In this document: piece after piece, positions 54,301 to 60,801 of the stretch
How positions within the stretch are numbered: position 1 is the first letter of the stretch
Layout: each line of letters begins with the position of its first letter
Source: Massilia sp. W12
GTDB taxonomy: Bacteria; Pseudomonadota; Gammaproteobacteria; Burkholderiales; Burkholderiaceae_D
Direction: 5' to 3'
Assembly (NCBI RefSeq): GCF_037300705.1
Contig: NZ_CP147776.1
Coordinates: forward strand, 806,001-870,000
Length of the DNA stretch: 64,000 bases
The notes under the pieces: model-generated
Told to the model about the DNA's origin: nothing
The model's input: only the letters and a program-made list of their open reading frames with translations
The model's database searches: none
Made by a program: the position numbers and the translations under genes

Positions 54301-56796
54301 GCTACGCAATATCTGTTCAATGGCAAAGGGCAGCAACGTTTTGTGCAAGTGCCGCTGCAAGCCGGCGAACAATACTTCCTCTACTCCAGCTATGACGCTC
54401 TGGGACGTATCGTGGAAGAGGGGATTGTGCAAGCCGCCTGGAATGCCGCTGCGCTGCAAGAGCAGGCCGACAATCCGGACTACCCGACAGCCGCAGATGG
54501 CGCCGTGATCTCGCGCCGCTATGCCTACAATGGCGATGGCAGCCAGCCCAATAATCTCGACCGCCTGATCCGCTGCACCACCTATAACCAGGCCCCGGCC
54601 AGCGCAGGCGCCAGCGGCCCCATCACGGTCGAAGAGAGTTGGCAATATGACGTGCTGGGACGTGTCACCCAGGCCAGCATGACGGTGAGCGGCAGCGCCA
54701 GCCTGCAAGCCACGGCGCGCTACTACTACAACAATCTGAACGAAATTGTGCGGATTGATTTGCCCGAAGGCAGCCCGCTGCCCAGCATCACCTACAGCTA
54801 TAACGATCAGGGGCAAATCACCGGCATCGGCATTCCCGGTCAGGCGCAAGCCATCGCCAGCTATGTCTGGAACGCCGACGGCCAATTGCAAAGCGCCACA
54901 CGCGGCGCGCTGGCCGAAGTGTGGAATTACGATTCGCCCGGCAATATCCTGCAACACAGCGTCAGCGTGCAAGGCAATCTGCTGCTTGCGCATGACTTCA
55001 GCTACAACCCGGACAGCCAGATCCAGTCGCGCCAAACCACGGTCGGCTTTAACGGCGCCGCCAAAGATTGCACCGTGCAATATCAATATGACGGGCAGCA
55101 ACGCTTTAGCCGCGCCACCGCTTCGGACAGCCAGCCGGGCAACCAGAGTGTCAGCCAATACGATGCAAACGGCAATATTTACAGCGCCAGCCAGGACGGG
55201 CAAAGCTTAAGCGCGCAAATGAAGCCGGGCACTGACCAACTGGCCAGCGCCACCTTGCCGGATGGCAGCCAGGCCAGTTTCAGCTATCGCGCCGATGGCC
55301 GCCCCAGCGCATGGCGCGGACTGCAAATGGAATACGATGCCGGGCTTGGCATTGTCTCTTGCGTGGTGAACGGGGCCAGCCAGGTGCGTTATGCGCGCGG
55401 CATGAATAATCAGCGCATCGTGCGGCAACAGGGCAGCAGCCAGGAATTGCGCTTTGTCGGCGCCGGCAATACTCCGCTGATGATCTGGCGCGATGGCCGC
55501 GCCCAGCTTTGCATCTGGGGGCCGACCGGTCTGGCTGCGGTGCACGATGGCGCCTTGCGCTATCCGATTGCCGACCATCAACAAACCGTCTGGGCGGTGG
55601 CTGACAGCGCCGGGCAAGTGGTGGCCAGCTTCAACTATCTGCCGTTTGGCGGTTTGCTGGCGCAAGACGGGCCGGAAGCGCAAAGCTGGCAGTTCAAATA
55701 TGCCGGCAAGAGCTGGGATCCGGCCTTGGGCTTGTATGACTTCGGGGCCAGACTGTATGACCCGGCCTTGCTGCGCTTCACCGCGCCCGATCCGGTGCGC
55801 CAATTCGCCAGCCCCTATGTGTTCGCCAGCAATAATCCGATGAATATGGTCGATCCGAGCGGCAATATCTCGGTATGGGCGCAGGTTGGCATCGGCATCG
55901 CGATGGTGGCGGTGGCGATTGCCGGGATCGCGCTTGGCATCGCCACCGGCGGCGCGGCGGCGCCAGTGGCCGGCGCGGCGGAAGCCGCCTTGGTCGGGGC
56001 CGAAGTGGGCGGCGAAGCAGCCGTGGTCGGCGCGGCGGTGGCAGGCGAGGGCGCTGCTGCTGGCGCCGCCGGCGCGGCTGGTGCGGCGGAATTGGCGGTG
56101 GACGGCGTGGCGGCAGGGGCGGGTGAAGTCGCCGCCGGCGCTGCCGCCGCCGGTGAAGCGGCGGCGCCGCTGACCACTGCGCAAGTGGTCGGGCAAAACC
56201 TGGCCTCAATCGGCTGGAGCGCACTGAGCAGCGCAATCACCGGGGCTGGCACCGGCGGCTTGAGTTACGACATCCAGCACGGTCGCGACTTCACCGCCAA
56301 AGGCTTCTTTACCGCGATGGGGGTGGGCGCGCTGAGCGGCGCAGTCTCGGGCGGCGTTGGCGGCCTGGCCTCAATGCCGGCCACAGTCGGCTTGACGCAG
56401 GGCATGAGCATTACCGCCACAGTCGCCTTCCGCGCTCTGACCCAAGCCACCGCCAGCATGATAGGGTCGGATCTGGCGACCCTCTTGAGCGACGCCATCA
56501 CCGGGCAAAAAGTCACCGCCGGGCAACTCTTGCTGAGTTCGGCGCAAGGCTTCGGGATGGGCGCATTGAGCGGCGCCAAGAGTGGTTTGGGACAGATCAA
56601 ACCCGAAAGCGTGGCGGTCAGCGCATCCGACCGCGCCCTGGTGCGGGTCTCGACCTCGCTCGACAGCGCGATTGAAAGCGCAAAGAGCGCAGCCACCTCG
56701 CAGGCGGCGATTGCAGCCTACATCGCCGGCGGCTTTTTCCTGGTCAGCGGCTACACCGTGTGGGGCGTGTATGAAGGCAGTAAATCTTCATCTTGA
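48394..56796 (+). CDS. Giant Rhs/YD-repeat protein with Ala/Gly-rich hydrophobic C-terminus
   Basis: A 2800-residue protein. The N-terminal third has the SpvB/Rhs-like opening (NLTQSLFSMPGRNDNDGLQIDVSIQYQS ... PTGVLGLGWELPLSL). YD-type repeats are densest from about residue 1950. The Rhs core is AGKSWDPALGLYDFGARLYDPALLRFTAPDPVRQFASPYVFASNNPMNMVDPSGN (about 2440-2490). The remaining 310 residues are Ala/Gly-rich with several hydrophobic stretches (IGIAMVAVAIAGIALGIATGG; IAAYIAGGFFLVSGYTVWGVY), more like membrane-inserting segments than an enzyme toxin. No signal peptide or PAAR domain. Start ATG 48394 has AGGAG at 48380. Confidence 0.88.
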   Translation: MSDTSLPSIRTFQMDASTVGVLKSSVNLFRGDVNLTQSLFSMPGRNDNDGLQIDVSIQYQSNINLDAMTWNRERPTGVLGLGWELPLSLISYDDQGSPLPGAGIYSISLAGVSSQLAQEPDTPFLFAMDQALASSLQNGAQIPPAVRSEFVKRGLPLSPNSVLQGGAGSWLVQDDGQEQLFQLKQQNGALNAYDGGVSFQLVNYKFWKVLYYSQYERWLVINETGQRMSFGGGLGYTAQQYRSSAGNSIEWAVQWCDANGVALWDGDSAQSAGQRQVARAWRLRRTFSRFGESVSYGYNEFARDANGLLTHGAEQLVGAGGKPYTKACYLTSVTDVFGRRASFMYADKLWSNASPSSPREYSDPHKAVPDTTPNGFQDRYETQYLQSILVSHTDGATLFGLNFDYDPSPGAGSASASAVANVAGDSGDTAKRYLSGFALHNPAGYSLPGFRYHYYLDKQQNTNLGALNSITYPTGGVTSYAYRSAVLDICQRELPSQAPAPLPQQSIARVWFGPDYAVLTWNNTGSQMLSLQIFTWNGAWNMWQPATDSPLILQGNGGTDSSSLNVLTGADFVGVVYDTSQNTNLHLFRKDPARRAQWVAAQIAGGGSGGCNSPTWSWSKANGKVSTYAGRRYVLATQMNSSQNKGAYDVFTWDWPSQSWNHSTQATPTYAWFAASNDYYVSIDTAAKLSLQHLPPTGSWQSGGVQQLGFSVSNLTSLALAANLSTVAVSHFISGGASIAQQSYDVFLLQIKGDFSFTPAVKFSFTDKFDKSYPTSWSPSVVTNGLVAVAGNLMRFDGHQWLVNSNLKPNSGSVYGQQRYAYGPDFATLILVNGNTVSGKLLGYDANNASGVWDTQPTAINGLSVPSVNQSSANWVAAGNPDYLSIGTQLYFRGVASNWQNAIGQSIADMQTLINQAAGTSNRYQLNSASVINQGPGFIACAVYDTQGPAGSASASSALLLRNGAVYGPASLLPGQKMWTSQENDRGASGLYPGGPAAFYTYPDSVNNLDGATRVYLHRYAAYAIAGPISDWPVAAISIDDGLSEAFSSSYVQDQSNAACDASGEVVKYYKSTVYAGGSPENPVNGSVVSTYLNGADTDLADYYDMLDGLLQSVQCYDRNGVQIASSTSFWQGFVKRAADPNNGALTPQQLYGAYVLKLRQDNQSDGVLSSQITSYTPGNLQYTYTGQPASVSQTTVNGGGQTEQDVQSNVYACEVNPVSRVLNDVASSVQLSVSNAGVITSSSVTALAPTATVWGSDVLTPAEEADFGWTGGSASFPFATYQAGANPENWQVTTRNLLRAPNGAVLQQQDGAGTVCSTIFAQTLGFPLATFKNATLAECAFNSFQSYQDQSSWRSSGVSVNTEQAWFGEQSLNLPKGAQLSTSVTPGAGRSSYLLGVRYQTPAGFDSGSSAISVNIAGQVTNLPWADTQGEWQYMTAVFGVPAGAASATLSMQNSGNATVLLDSVLFVPFGTDVTAQSWYHDTRLLRASMSAGGNTNFTLYDNFNRPLGAVGADNRLQELDVRFLSRQGNPQSVFDDASPNAELTLHFAEGGSAETFRDGGAWAQRWQPGQPALWSTQNGILHKNSSTPDSLSWRGETDSVAAYLIEFTPQGALSGAVSISFGGNQEISWTPGQGWAWRAAGQSVQNPLAQAPAMAQQWLLVLGNAQALFFADGQLLFSHASSATPAQGFAFNSGPNALQIQNLIQGDMPRLGLSYTDGAGRQRQVQQQWGQDSRVMAIIYDALDRQIAATRCAPGDFGSGAAAPALQYRPGFVDVGAFLAAQANTWAMRGDVADYYAGQRDGPIVRPNDQGYPYSGLRYEASAQNRIVESGKPGLQLSIHDVNSTTPAQRQTTRTNYGMSTSADPLPAGQYYATNTTTPSGYQARQLVDKDQRAVANMQFDQAGQNVGQSIAAPSYSAQSGSAGTLGTMHLPNAYGNGPQQNPAAFVRTTLQNPLGQASHYSDPDTGATQYLFNGKGQQRFVQVPLQAGEQYFLYSSYDALGRIVEEGIVQAAWNAAALQEQADNPDYPTAADGAVISRRYAYNGDGSQPNNLDRLIRCTTYNQAPASAGASGPITVEESWQYDVLGRVTQASMTVSGSASLQATARYYYNNLNEIVRIDLPEGSPLPSITYSYNDQGQITGIGIPGQAQAIASYVWNADGQLQSATRGALAEVWNYDSPGNILQHSVSVQGNLLLAHDFSYNPDSQIQSRQTTVGFNGAAKDCTVQYQYDGQQRFSRATASDSQPGNQSVSQYDANGNIYSASQDGQSLSAQMKPGTDQLASATLPDGSQASFSYRADGRPSAWRGLQMEYDAGLGIVSCVVNGASQVRYARGMNNQRIVRQQGSSQELRFVGAGNTPLMIWRDGRAQLCIWGPTGLAAVHDGALRYPIADHQQTVWAVADSAGQVVASFNYLPFGGLLAQDGPEAQSWQFKYAGKSWDPALGLYDFGARLYDPALLRFTAPDPVRQFASPYVFASNNPMNMVDPSGNISVWAQVGIGIAMVAVAIAGIALGIATGGAAAPVAGAAEAALVGAEVGGEAAVVGAAVAGEGAAAGAAGAAGAAELAVDGVAAGAGEVAAGAAAAGEAAAPLTTAQVVGQNLASIGWSALSSAITGAGTGGLSYDIQHGRDFTAKGFFTAMGVGALSGAVSGGVGGLASMPATVGLTQGMSITATVAFRALTQATASMIGSDLATLLSDAITGQKVTAGQLLLSSAQGFGMGALSGAKSGLGQIKPESVAVSASDRALVRVSTSLDSAIESAKSAATSQAAIAAYIAGGFFLVSGYTVWGVYEGSKSSS

Positions 56797-56833
56797 TGGC
56801 GGTGCGCACTGAAACCGCGTAAGCCGGCAACCC

Positions 56834-56865
56834 GGCGCGGCCTGGCTTGCGGGCCAGGCTGCGCC
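56834..56865 (+). terminator. Hairpin between the Rhs and aegerolysin-like genes
   Basis: GGCGCGGCCTGGC pairs with GCCAGGCTGCGCC (13 positions, one G-T wobble) around six bases, 38 bases after the Rhs stop. No U-tract follows, so an mRNA-processing or stability role is as likely as termination. Confidence 0.5.
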
Positions 56866-56888
56866 GCACAGAAAACAAGGAGCACAGC

Positions 56889-58277
56889 ATGTCAGAACGC
56901 AGCATGACGATACATATCGCAAACTGGGTGGAGGGCGTCAACCTGGAGTTTGTCAGCGCCGACGCGAGCCAAGGCCCGCCTATGCAAGCCAGTCCGCCGC
57001 AAGCCGCATATGGCGCTTCGCTTACCGCCAGCGCCACCAATAAAAATGGCGGCTGTGTTGGCGCGTTTCGCATGGCCGACGCCGGCTTGAGCTATGCGAT
57101 TTCTTATAATCATCCATCTGGCAGCGGCAGCACCACGGTCTCGGTGGACTGCATGGCCGGCTACATCAGCGGCGCCAACGCCCCCACTTTTCCCGGACAT
57201 GACTCGGTGGCGTATTTGAATTTATACCGCGCCATCAACGCCAATAATATGGCCTGGGTCGTGCCGCTCGGTCTGTTGCAAAATCCGCCGCGCAATAATT
57301 GCCAGGATTTTGTCAACAGCCTGTTTGGCGAGAATACGCGCAGCGTGAATGTAGTCAAAACCGCATACAACAATCCGTCCCCGAATGGCTATGTGTTGCC
57401 GGCGGATTTCACCGGCGGACAGATGGCCGGCTTTGTCGCCAGCTGGGTGCAGCAATGGGTGAATCAGGGCAATCCGGCCAATCCGGCAGTCACCAGCGCG
57501 GACGCCAAATTACTCAGCGTATTGGCGAATTACATCAATAGCGCCGCCAGCAATGGCCCGCTGACCTTGTGGATACCGCAAATCAGCTATGTGGCCGGAA
57601 CCAGTCCCTCAGTGTTTATGCTGAACGGCTATCAGTCCTATCAATTCAAAAACGGGGCGAACTGGGACAGCGATACCGTGAATATATTCCTCAGTCTGTT
57701 AGCGGCGGGGGCGCACATGGTGGCGATCAGCGCCAACGCCGATTTACCGCCGGGCGTTGGGGTGCAATCGTTTGATGTGTTCTTCAACAACAGCGGCCTG
57801 AGCAGCCGCCATGATCCGGGCAACTCGCATTACGCCGGCATCACCAACACCACCGGGACTTATTATTTGAGCATCCAAGACGACTTCGCGCCGCCCGATT
57901 GCTCACTGATCCTGGCTTTCTTAAACGCCCGCACCGTCAACGACAGCAGCCTGAAAGCCGGCCAGTACAACACCTTTATCCAGCTGGAAGGCTGGCAAGC
58001 CGGAACCAGCCGCCACAACGCCGATTACGACAACTACAAACAAACCCTGTGGAACGTCTCGACTTTCGGCGCGATTCCATATAGCGAAAAACGCGCCACC
58101 ACAGTATTTTTAGCGCCGCAAGGCTGGGTTCCGCAGGTGTATCAAATCACCTGCATGATGCCCTACGTCGGGGCCTACGCCAGCAAGAACGGCAAGCCGC
58201 AAGGCTGGCTGAACACCAGCCTGGTGCAAATCCCGCCAGACGCGCCGCCGCTGCCGCAGCGGTATATTGAGAGTTGA
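56889..58277 (+). CDS. Protein with aegerolysin-like N-terminus and NNCxxF segment
   Basis: A 462-residue protein without signal peptide. Residues 5-90 (MTIHIANWVEGVNLEFVSAD ... GGCVGAFRMADAGLSYAISYNHPSGSGSTTVSV) recall aegerolysin / Bt crystal protein ET79 domains, small beta sandwiches that bind membrane lipids. Further on, H104 (FPGHDSVAY) and C138 (RNNCQDFVNSLFG) sit in a setting like permuted papain-fold enzymes (NCxxF); this is a weak match. The C-terminal 300 residues are not recognised. Start ATG 56889 has AAGGAG nearby. It ends the three-gene locus and is followed by a terminator. Confidence 0.65.
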   Translation: MSERSMTIHIANWVEGVNLEFVSADASQGPPMQASPPQAAYGASLTASATNKNGGCVGAFRMADAGLSYAISYNHPSGSGSTTVSVDCMAGYISGANAPTFPGHDSVAYLNLYRAINANNMAWVVPLGLLQNPPRNNCQDFVNSLFGENTRSVNVVKTAYNNPSPNGYVLPADFTGGQMAGFVASWVQQWVNQGNPANPAVTSADAKLLSVLANYINSAASNGPLTLWIPQISYVAGTSPSVFMLNGYQSYQFKNGANWDSDTVNIFLSLLAAGAHMVAISANADLPPGVGVQSFDVFFNNSGLSSRHDPGNSHYAGITNTTGTYYLSIQDDFAPPDCSLILAFLNARTVNDSSLKAGQYNTFIQLEGWQAGTSRHNADYDNYKQTLWNVSTFGAIPYSEKRATTVFLAPQGWVPQVYQITCMMPYVGAYASKNGKPQGWLNTSLVQIPPDAPPLPQRYIES

Positions 58278-58298
58278 GGAGGAGAGCAGAACAGTGTA

Positions 58299-58343
58299 GC
58301 GCCGGCGGCGCGCGCGGATGCGGCAAGCGCGCCGGCGTTTTTT
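58299..58343 (+). terminator. Intrinsic terminator of the Rhs locus
   Basis: GCGCCGGCGGCGCGC pairs with GCGCGCCGGCG (two bases bulged), followed by six T residues at 58338-58343. Confidence 0.75.
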
Positions 58344-58515
58344 GCCGGCTGTTCGGCCTGAGACGGTTCTTGGGCAAGCTGGCAGATGAAAACAGGGGGC
58401 TGCCAAGCGCTGCGCGAACGGTATCGCGGATCTCTGCAACCAGAGCGCCAGCGCTATTTTCGCAGGCAGATCGCCCTGAGATGGTCGTCGGGTTTGGCGG
58501 GATCAGGAAAAATGC

Positions 58516-58538
58516 TTCGACAGGCTCAGTATGAACGG
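58516..58538. repeat. Short repeat-like sequence TTCGACAGGCTCAGTATGAACGG
   Basis: The sequence at 58516-58538 matches, apart from one base as I recall it, a short intergenic repeat (core TTCGACAGGCTCAG, ending GAACGG) spread through many environmental proteobacterial genomes. It occurs once here. Confidence 0.4.
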
Positions 58539-58654
58539 TAAAACGCATGCTGGCCTGCTTGTGCGCCAGACGCCGTTTTGTTTCACCCCCTCCTGACATA
58601 AACCCTTGATTTCGTTATAATTTCGCACCCGTGAAATGATGATGAAAGCCGCGC

Positions 58655-60616
58655 ATGAGCCTTGCCCCCGATCAAATTGAATTATTAGCCCCCGCCCGCA
58701 CTGCAGAAATCGGCCGGGAAGCGATTTTGCATGGCGCGGATGCGGTGTATATCGGCGGGCCGTCCTTCGGCGCGCGCCATAATGCTTCCAACAGCGTGCA
58801 GGAAATCGCCGGACTGGTCGAATTTGCGCACCGCTTTCACGCCAAAATCTTTGTCACCCTCAACACCATTCTGCACGAAGCCGAATTGGCGCCGGCGCAA
58901 AAGCTGGTGCGCGAGCTGTACGACGCCGGGGTGGACGCCCTGATCGTGCAGGATATGGCGATGCTGGAATTAGACCTGCCGCCGATTCAGTTGCACGCCA
59001 GCACCCAGTGCGATATCCGGGGCGCGGACAAGGCGCGCTTTCTGGCCTCCGCCGGTTTTTCCCAGCTGGTCTTGGCGCGCGAACTGACCTTGCCGCAAAT
59101 CGCTGCGATCAAATCTGAAGTCAAGGTTCCGCTCGAATACTTTGTGCATGGCGCTTTGTGCGTGGCGTTTTCCGGCCAGTGTTATATCTCGCATGCGCAA
59201 ACCGGGCGCAGCGCGAACCGGGGCGATTGTTCGCAAGCTTGCCGCCTGCCTTACACCTTGAGCGATGCCGATGGCCGCGTGCTGGCGTATGAAAAGCATC
59301 TGCTGTCGATGAAAGACAATGATCAAAGCGCGAATCTGGAAGCGCTGCTCGACGCCGGCGTACAGTCTTTGAAGATCGAAGGCCGCTATAAAGATATGGC
59401 CTATGTCAAAAACATCACCGCCCACTACCGCCTGCTGCTGGATGAAATTCTGGAGCGGCGCGGGCAGTGGCGGCGCGCCTCCAGCGGGCGCAGCGAAATC
59501 GCCTTCACGCCGAATGTCGATAAGACCTTTCATCGCGGCCACACCGATTACTTCGCCACCGGGCGCAAAATTGATATCGGCGCTTTTGATTCGCCCAAAT
59601 TCGTCGGCCTGCATCTGGGCTATGCCGGCAAAGTCGGCGCCGACAGTCTGGAAATCGAAACCGATGAAACCCTGGCCAATGGCGATGGCTTGAACTATAT
59701 GCACAAGCGCGAAGTGGTCGGGCTGGCGTTGAACAAGGTGCAGCAGCTGCGCCCCGGCCTGTGGCAAGTGTGGCCGAATGAGCGCATGAGCGATTTGCCC
59801 GGCTTGAAGAGCGGCATCGCTGTCAACCGCAACCGCGACCACCGGTTTGACCAGGCCTTGACCAAAAAATCGGCTGAGCGGCGTATGGGTTTGCGCATGC
59901 GCTTGCGCGATCTGCCGCAAGAATCCGCGCTGCTGTTGGAATTGCAAGATGAAGACGGCATTTTGTCGCAAACCCGCATGACGCTCGATTTGCAAGCCGC
60001 CGAGCAGGCCGAAAAAGCGCGCAAATCCTTGAGCGACAGCATCGCCAAACTGGGCAATACGCATTACCGCGCCGATGCCGTCGAGCTGGCTTTGTCCGGC
60101 GCCTGGTTTGTCCCGGCGGCGCAAGTCAACGCCTTGCGCCGCGCCGCGATTGAAGCGCACGACGCCGCCCGCATGGCCGCCTATGTGCGCCCGCTGCGCG
60201 CGTATGAGCAGGAAGTCATGCCTTACCCGGAAACCAGCTTGAGTTATCTGGCGAATGTGTATAACAGCCTGGCGCGCAAATTTTATGAGCGGCACGGGGT
60301 GCAAGTGATTGCCGCCGCCTATGAAGCGCATGAGGAGGAAGGCGAAGTTTCACTGATGATCACCAAGCATTGCCTGCGCTTTGCATTCAATCTGTGTCCG
60401 AAGCAGGCCAAGGGCGTGATCGGGGTGCAGGGACAGGTAAAAGCCGAGCCGCTGACGCTGGTGAATGGCAATGAAAAACTGACCCTGAAATTTGAATGCA
60501 AGCCTTGCGAAATGCATGTGATGGGCAAGATCAAGAAAAACATCCTGCAATCGGCCCCGCCTTCGTCAGTGCCTTACAGCCCGCTCAAGTTTTATAAGAG
60601 CCGGCCCAAGGCTTGA
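58655..60616 (+). CDS. rlhA: 23S rRNA 5-hydroxycytidine-2501 synthase (U32 peptidase family)
   Basis: A 653-residue U32-family protein, the same length as E. coli RlhA (YdcP), which hydroxylates C2501 of 23S rRNA. The N-terminal ELLAPARTAEIGREAILHGADAVYIGGPSFGARHNASNS is typical. The four-cysteine segment CVAFSGQCYISHAQTGRSANRGDCSQACR (about residues 168-196) is the conserved, possibly iron-sulfur-binding part. SLKIEGRYKDMAYV follows, and the C-terminal domain of the long RlhA type is complete. Members named peptidase or collagenase in older annotation are most likely RNA-modification enzymes. Confidence 0.9.
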   Translation: MSLAPDQIELLAPARTAEIGREAILHGADAVYIGGPSFGARHNASNSVQEIAGLVEFAHRFHAKIFVTLNTILHEAELAPAQKLVRELYDAGVDALIVQDMAMLELDLPPIQLHASTQCDIRGADKARFLASAGFSQLVLARELTLPQIAAIKSEVKVPLEYFVHGALCVAFSGQCYISHAQTGRSANRGDCSQACRLPYTLSDADGRVLAYEKHLLSMKDNDQSANLEALLDAGVQSLKIEGRYKDMAYVKNITAHYRLLLDEILERRGQWRRASSGRSEIAFTPNVDKTFHRGHTDYFATGRKIDIGAFDSPKFVGLHLGYAGKVGADSLEIETDETLANGDGLNYMHKREVVGLALNKVQQLRPGLWQVWPNERMSDLPGLKSGIAVNRNRDHRFDQALTKKSAERRMGLRMRLRDLPQESALLLELQDEDGILSQTRMTLDLQAAEQAEKARKSLSDSIAKLGNTHYRADAVELALSGAWFVPAAQVNALRRAAIEAHDAARMAAYVRPLRAYEQEVMPYPETSLSYLANVYNSLARKFYERHGVQVIAAAYEAHEEEGEVSLMITKHCLRFAFNLCPKQAKGVIGVQGQVKAEPLTLVNGNEKLTLKFECKPCEMHVMGKIKKNILQSAPPSSVPYSPLKFYKSRPKA

Positions 60617-60640
60617 TATCGCTTTAGTAAGCTGAAAACG

Positions 60641-60669
60641 GCAAGCGCGCGGGCGATTGCTGTTTTTTT
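60641..60669 (+). terminator. Intrinsic terminator of rlhA
   Basis: GCAAGCGC and GCGATTGC pair with one mismatch around GCGG and are followed by TGTTTTTTT. Confidence 0.75.
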
Positions 60670-60801
60670 CGCGCAAGCTGTGTTGCTGCACAGTGGCAGG
60701 AGATGTCAAACTGTATGTGCTTAGAAAGTCTTGATCTGCTGCTGTTATCAGGAAAAGCGAAGTGATAAAATTATCTTTTTCACATCTTTTAAAAATTCCC
60801 C

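Larger units (their letters stand above)
58278..58654. other. Intergenic region before rlhA
   Basis: 377 bases without a convincing gene. It contains a terminator at its left end, a short repeat-like sequence (58516-58538) and, just before rlhA, an AT-rich TTATAATTT stretch that could be a -10 region (about 58615-58624). Confidence 0.7.

Noticed and set aside
49180-55203. Antisense frames of about 970 and 1030 codons opposite the Rhs gene
   Set aside because: Shadows caused by codon bias of the sense gene; no start context or domain.
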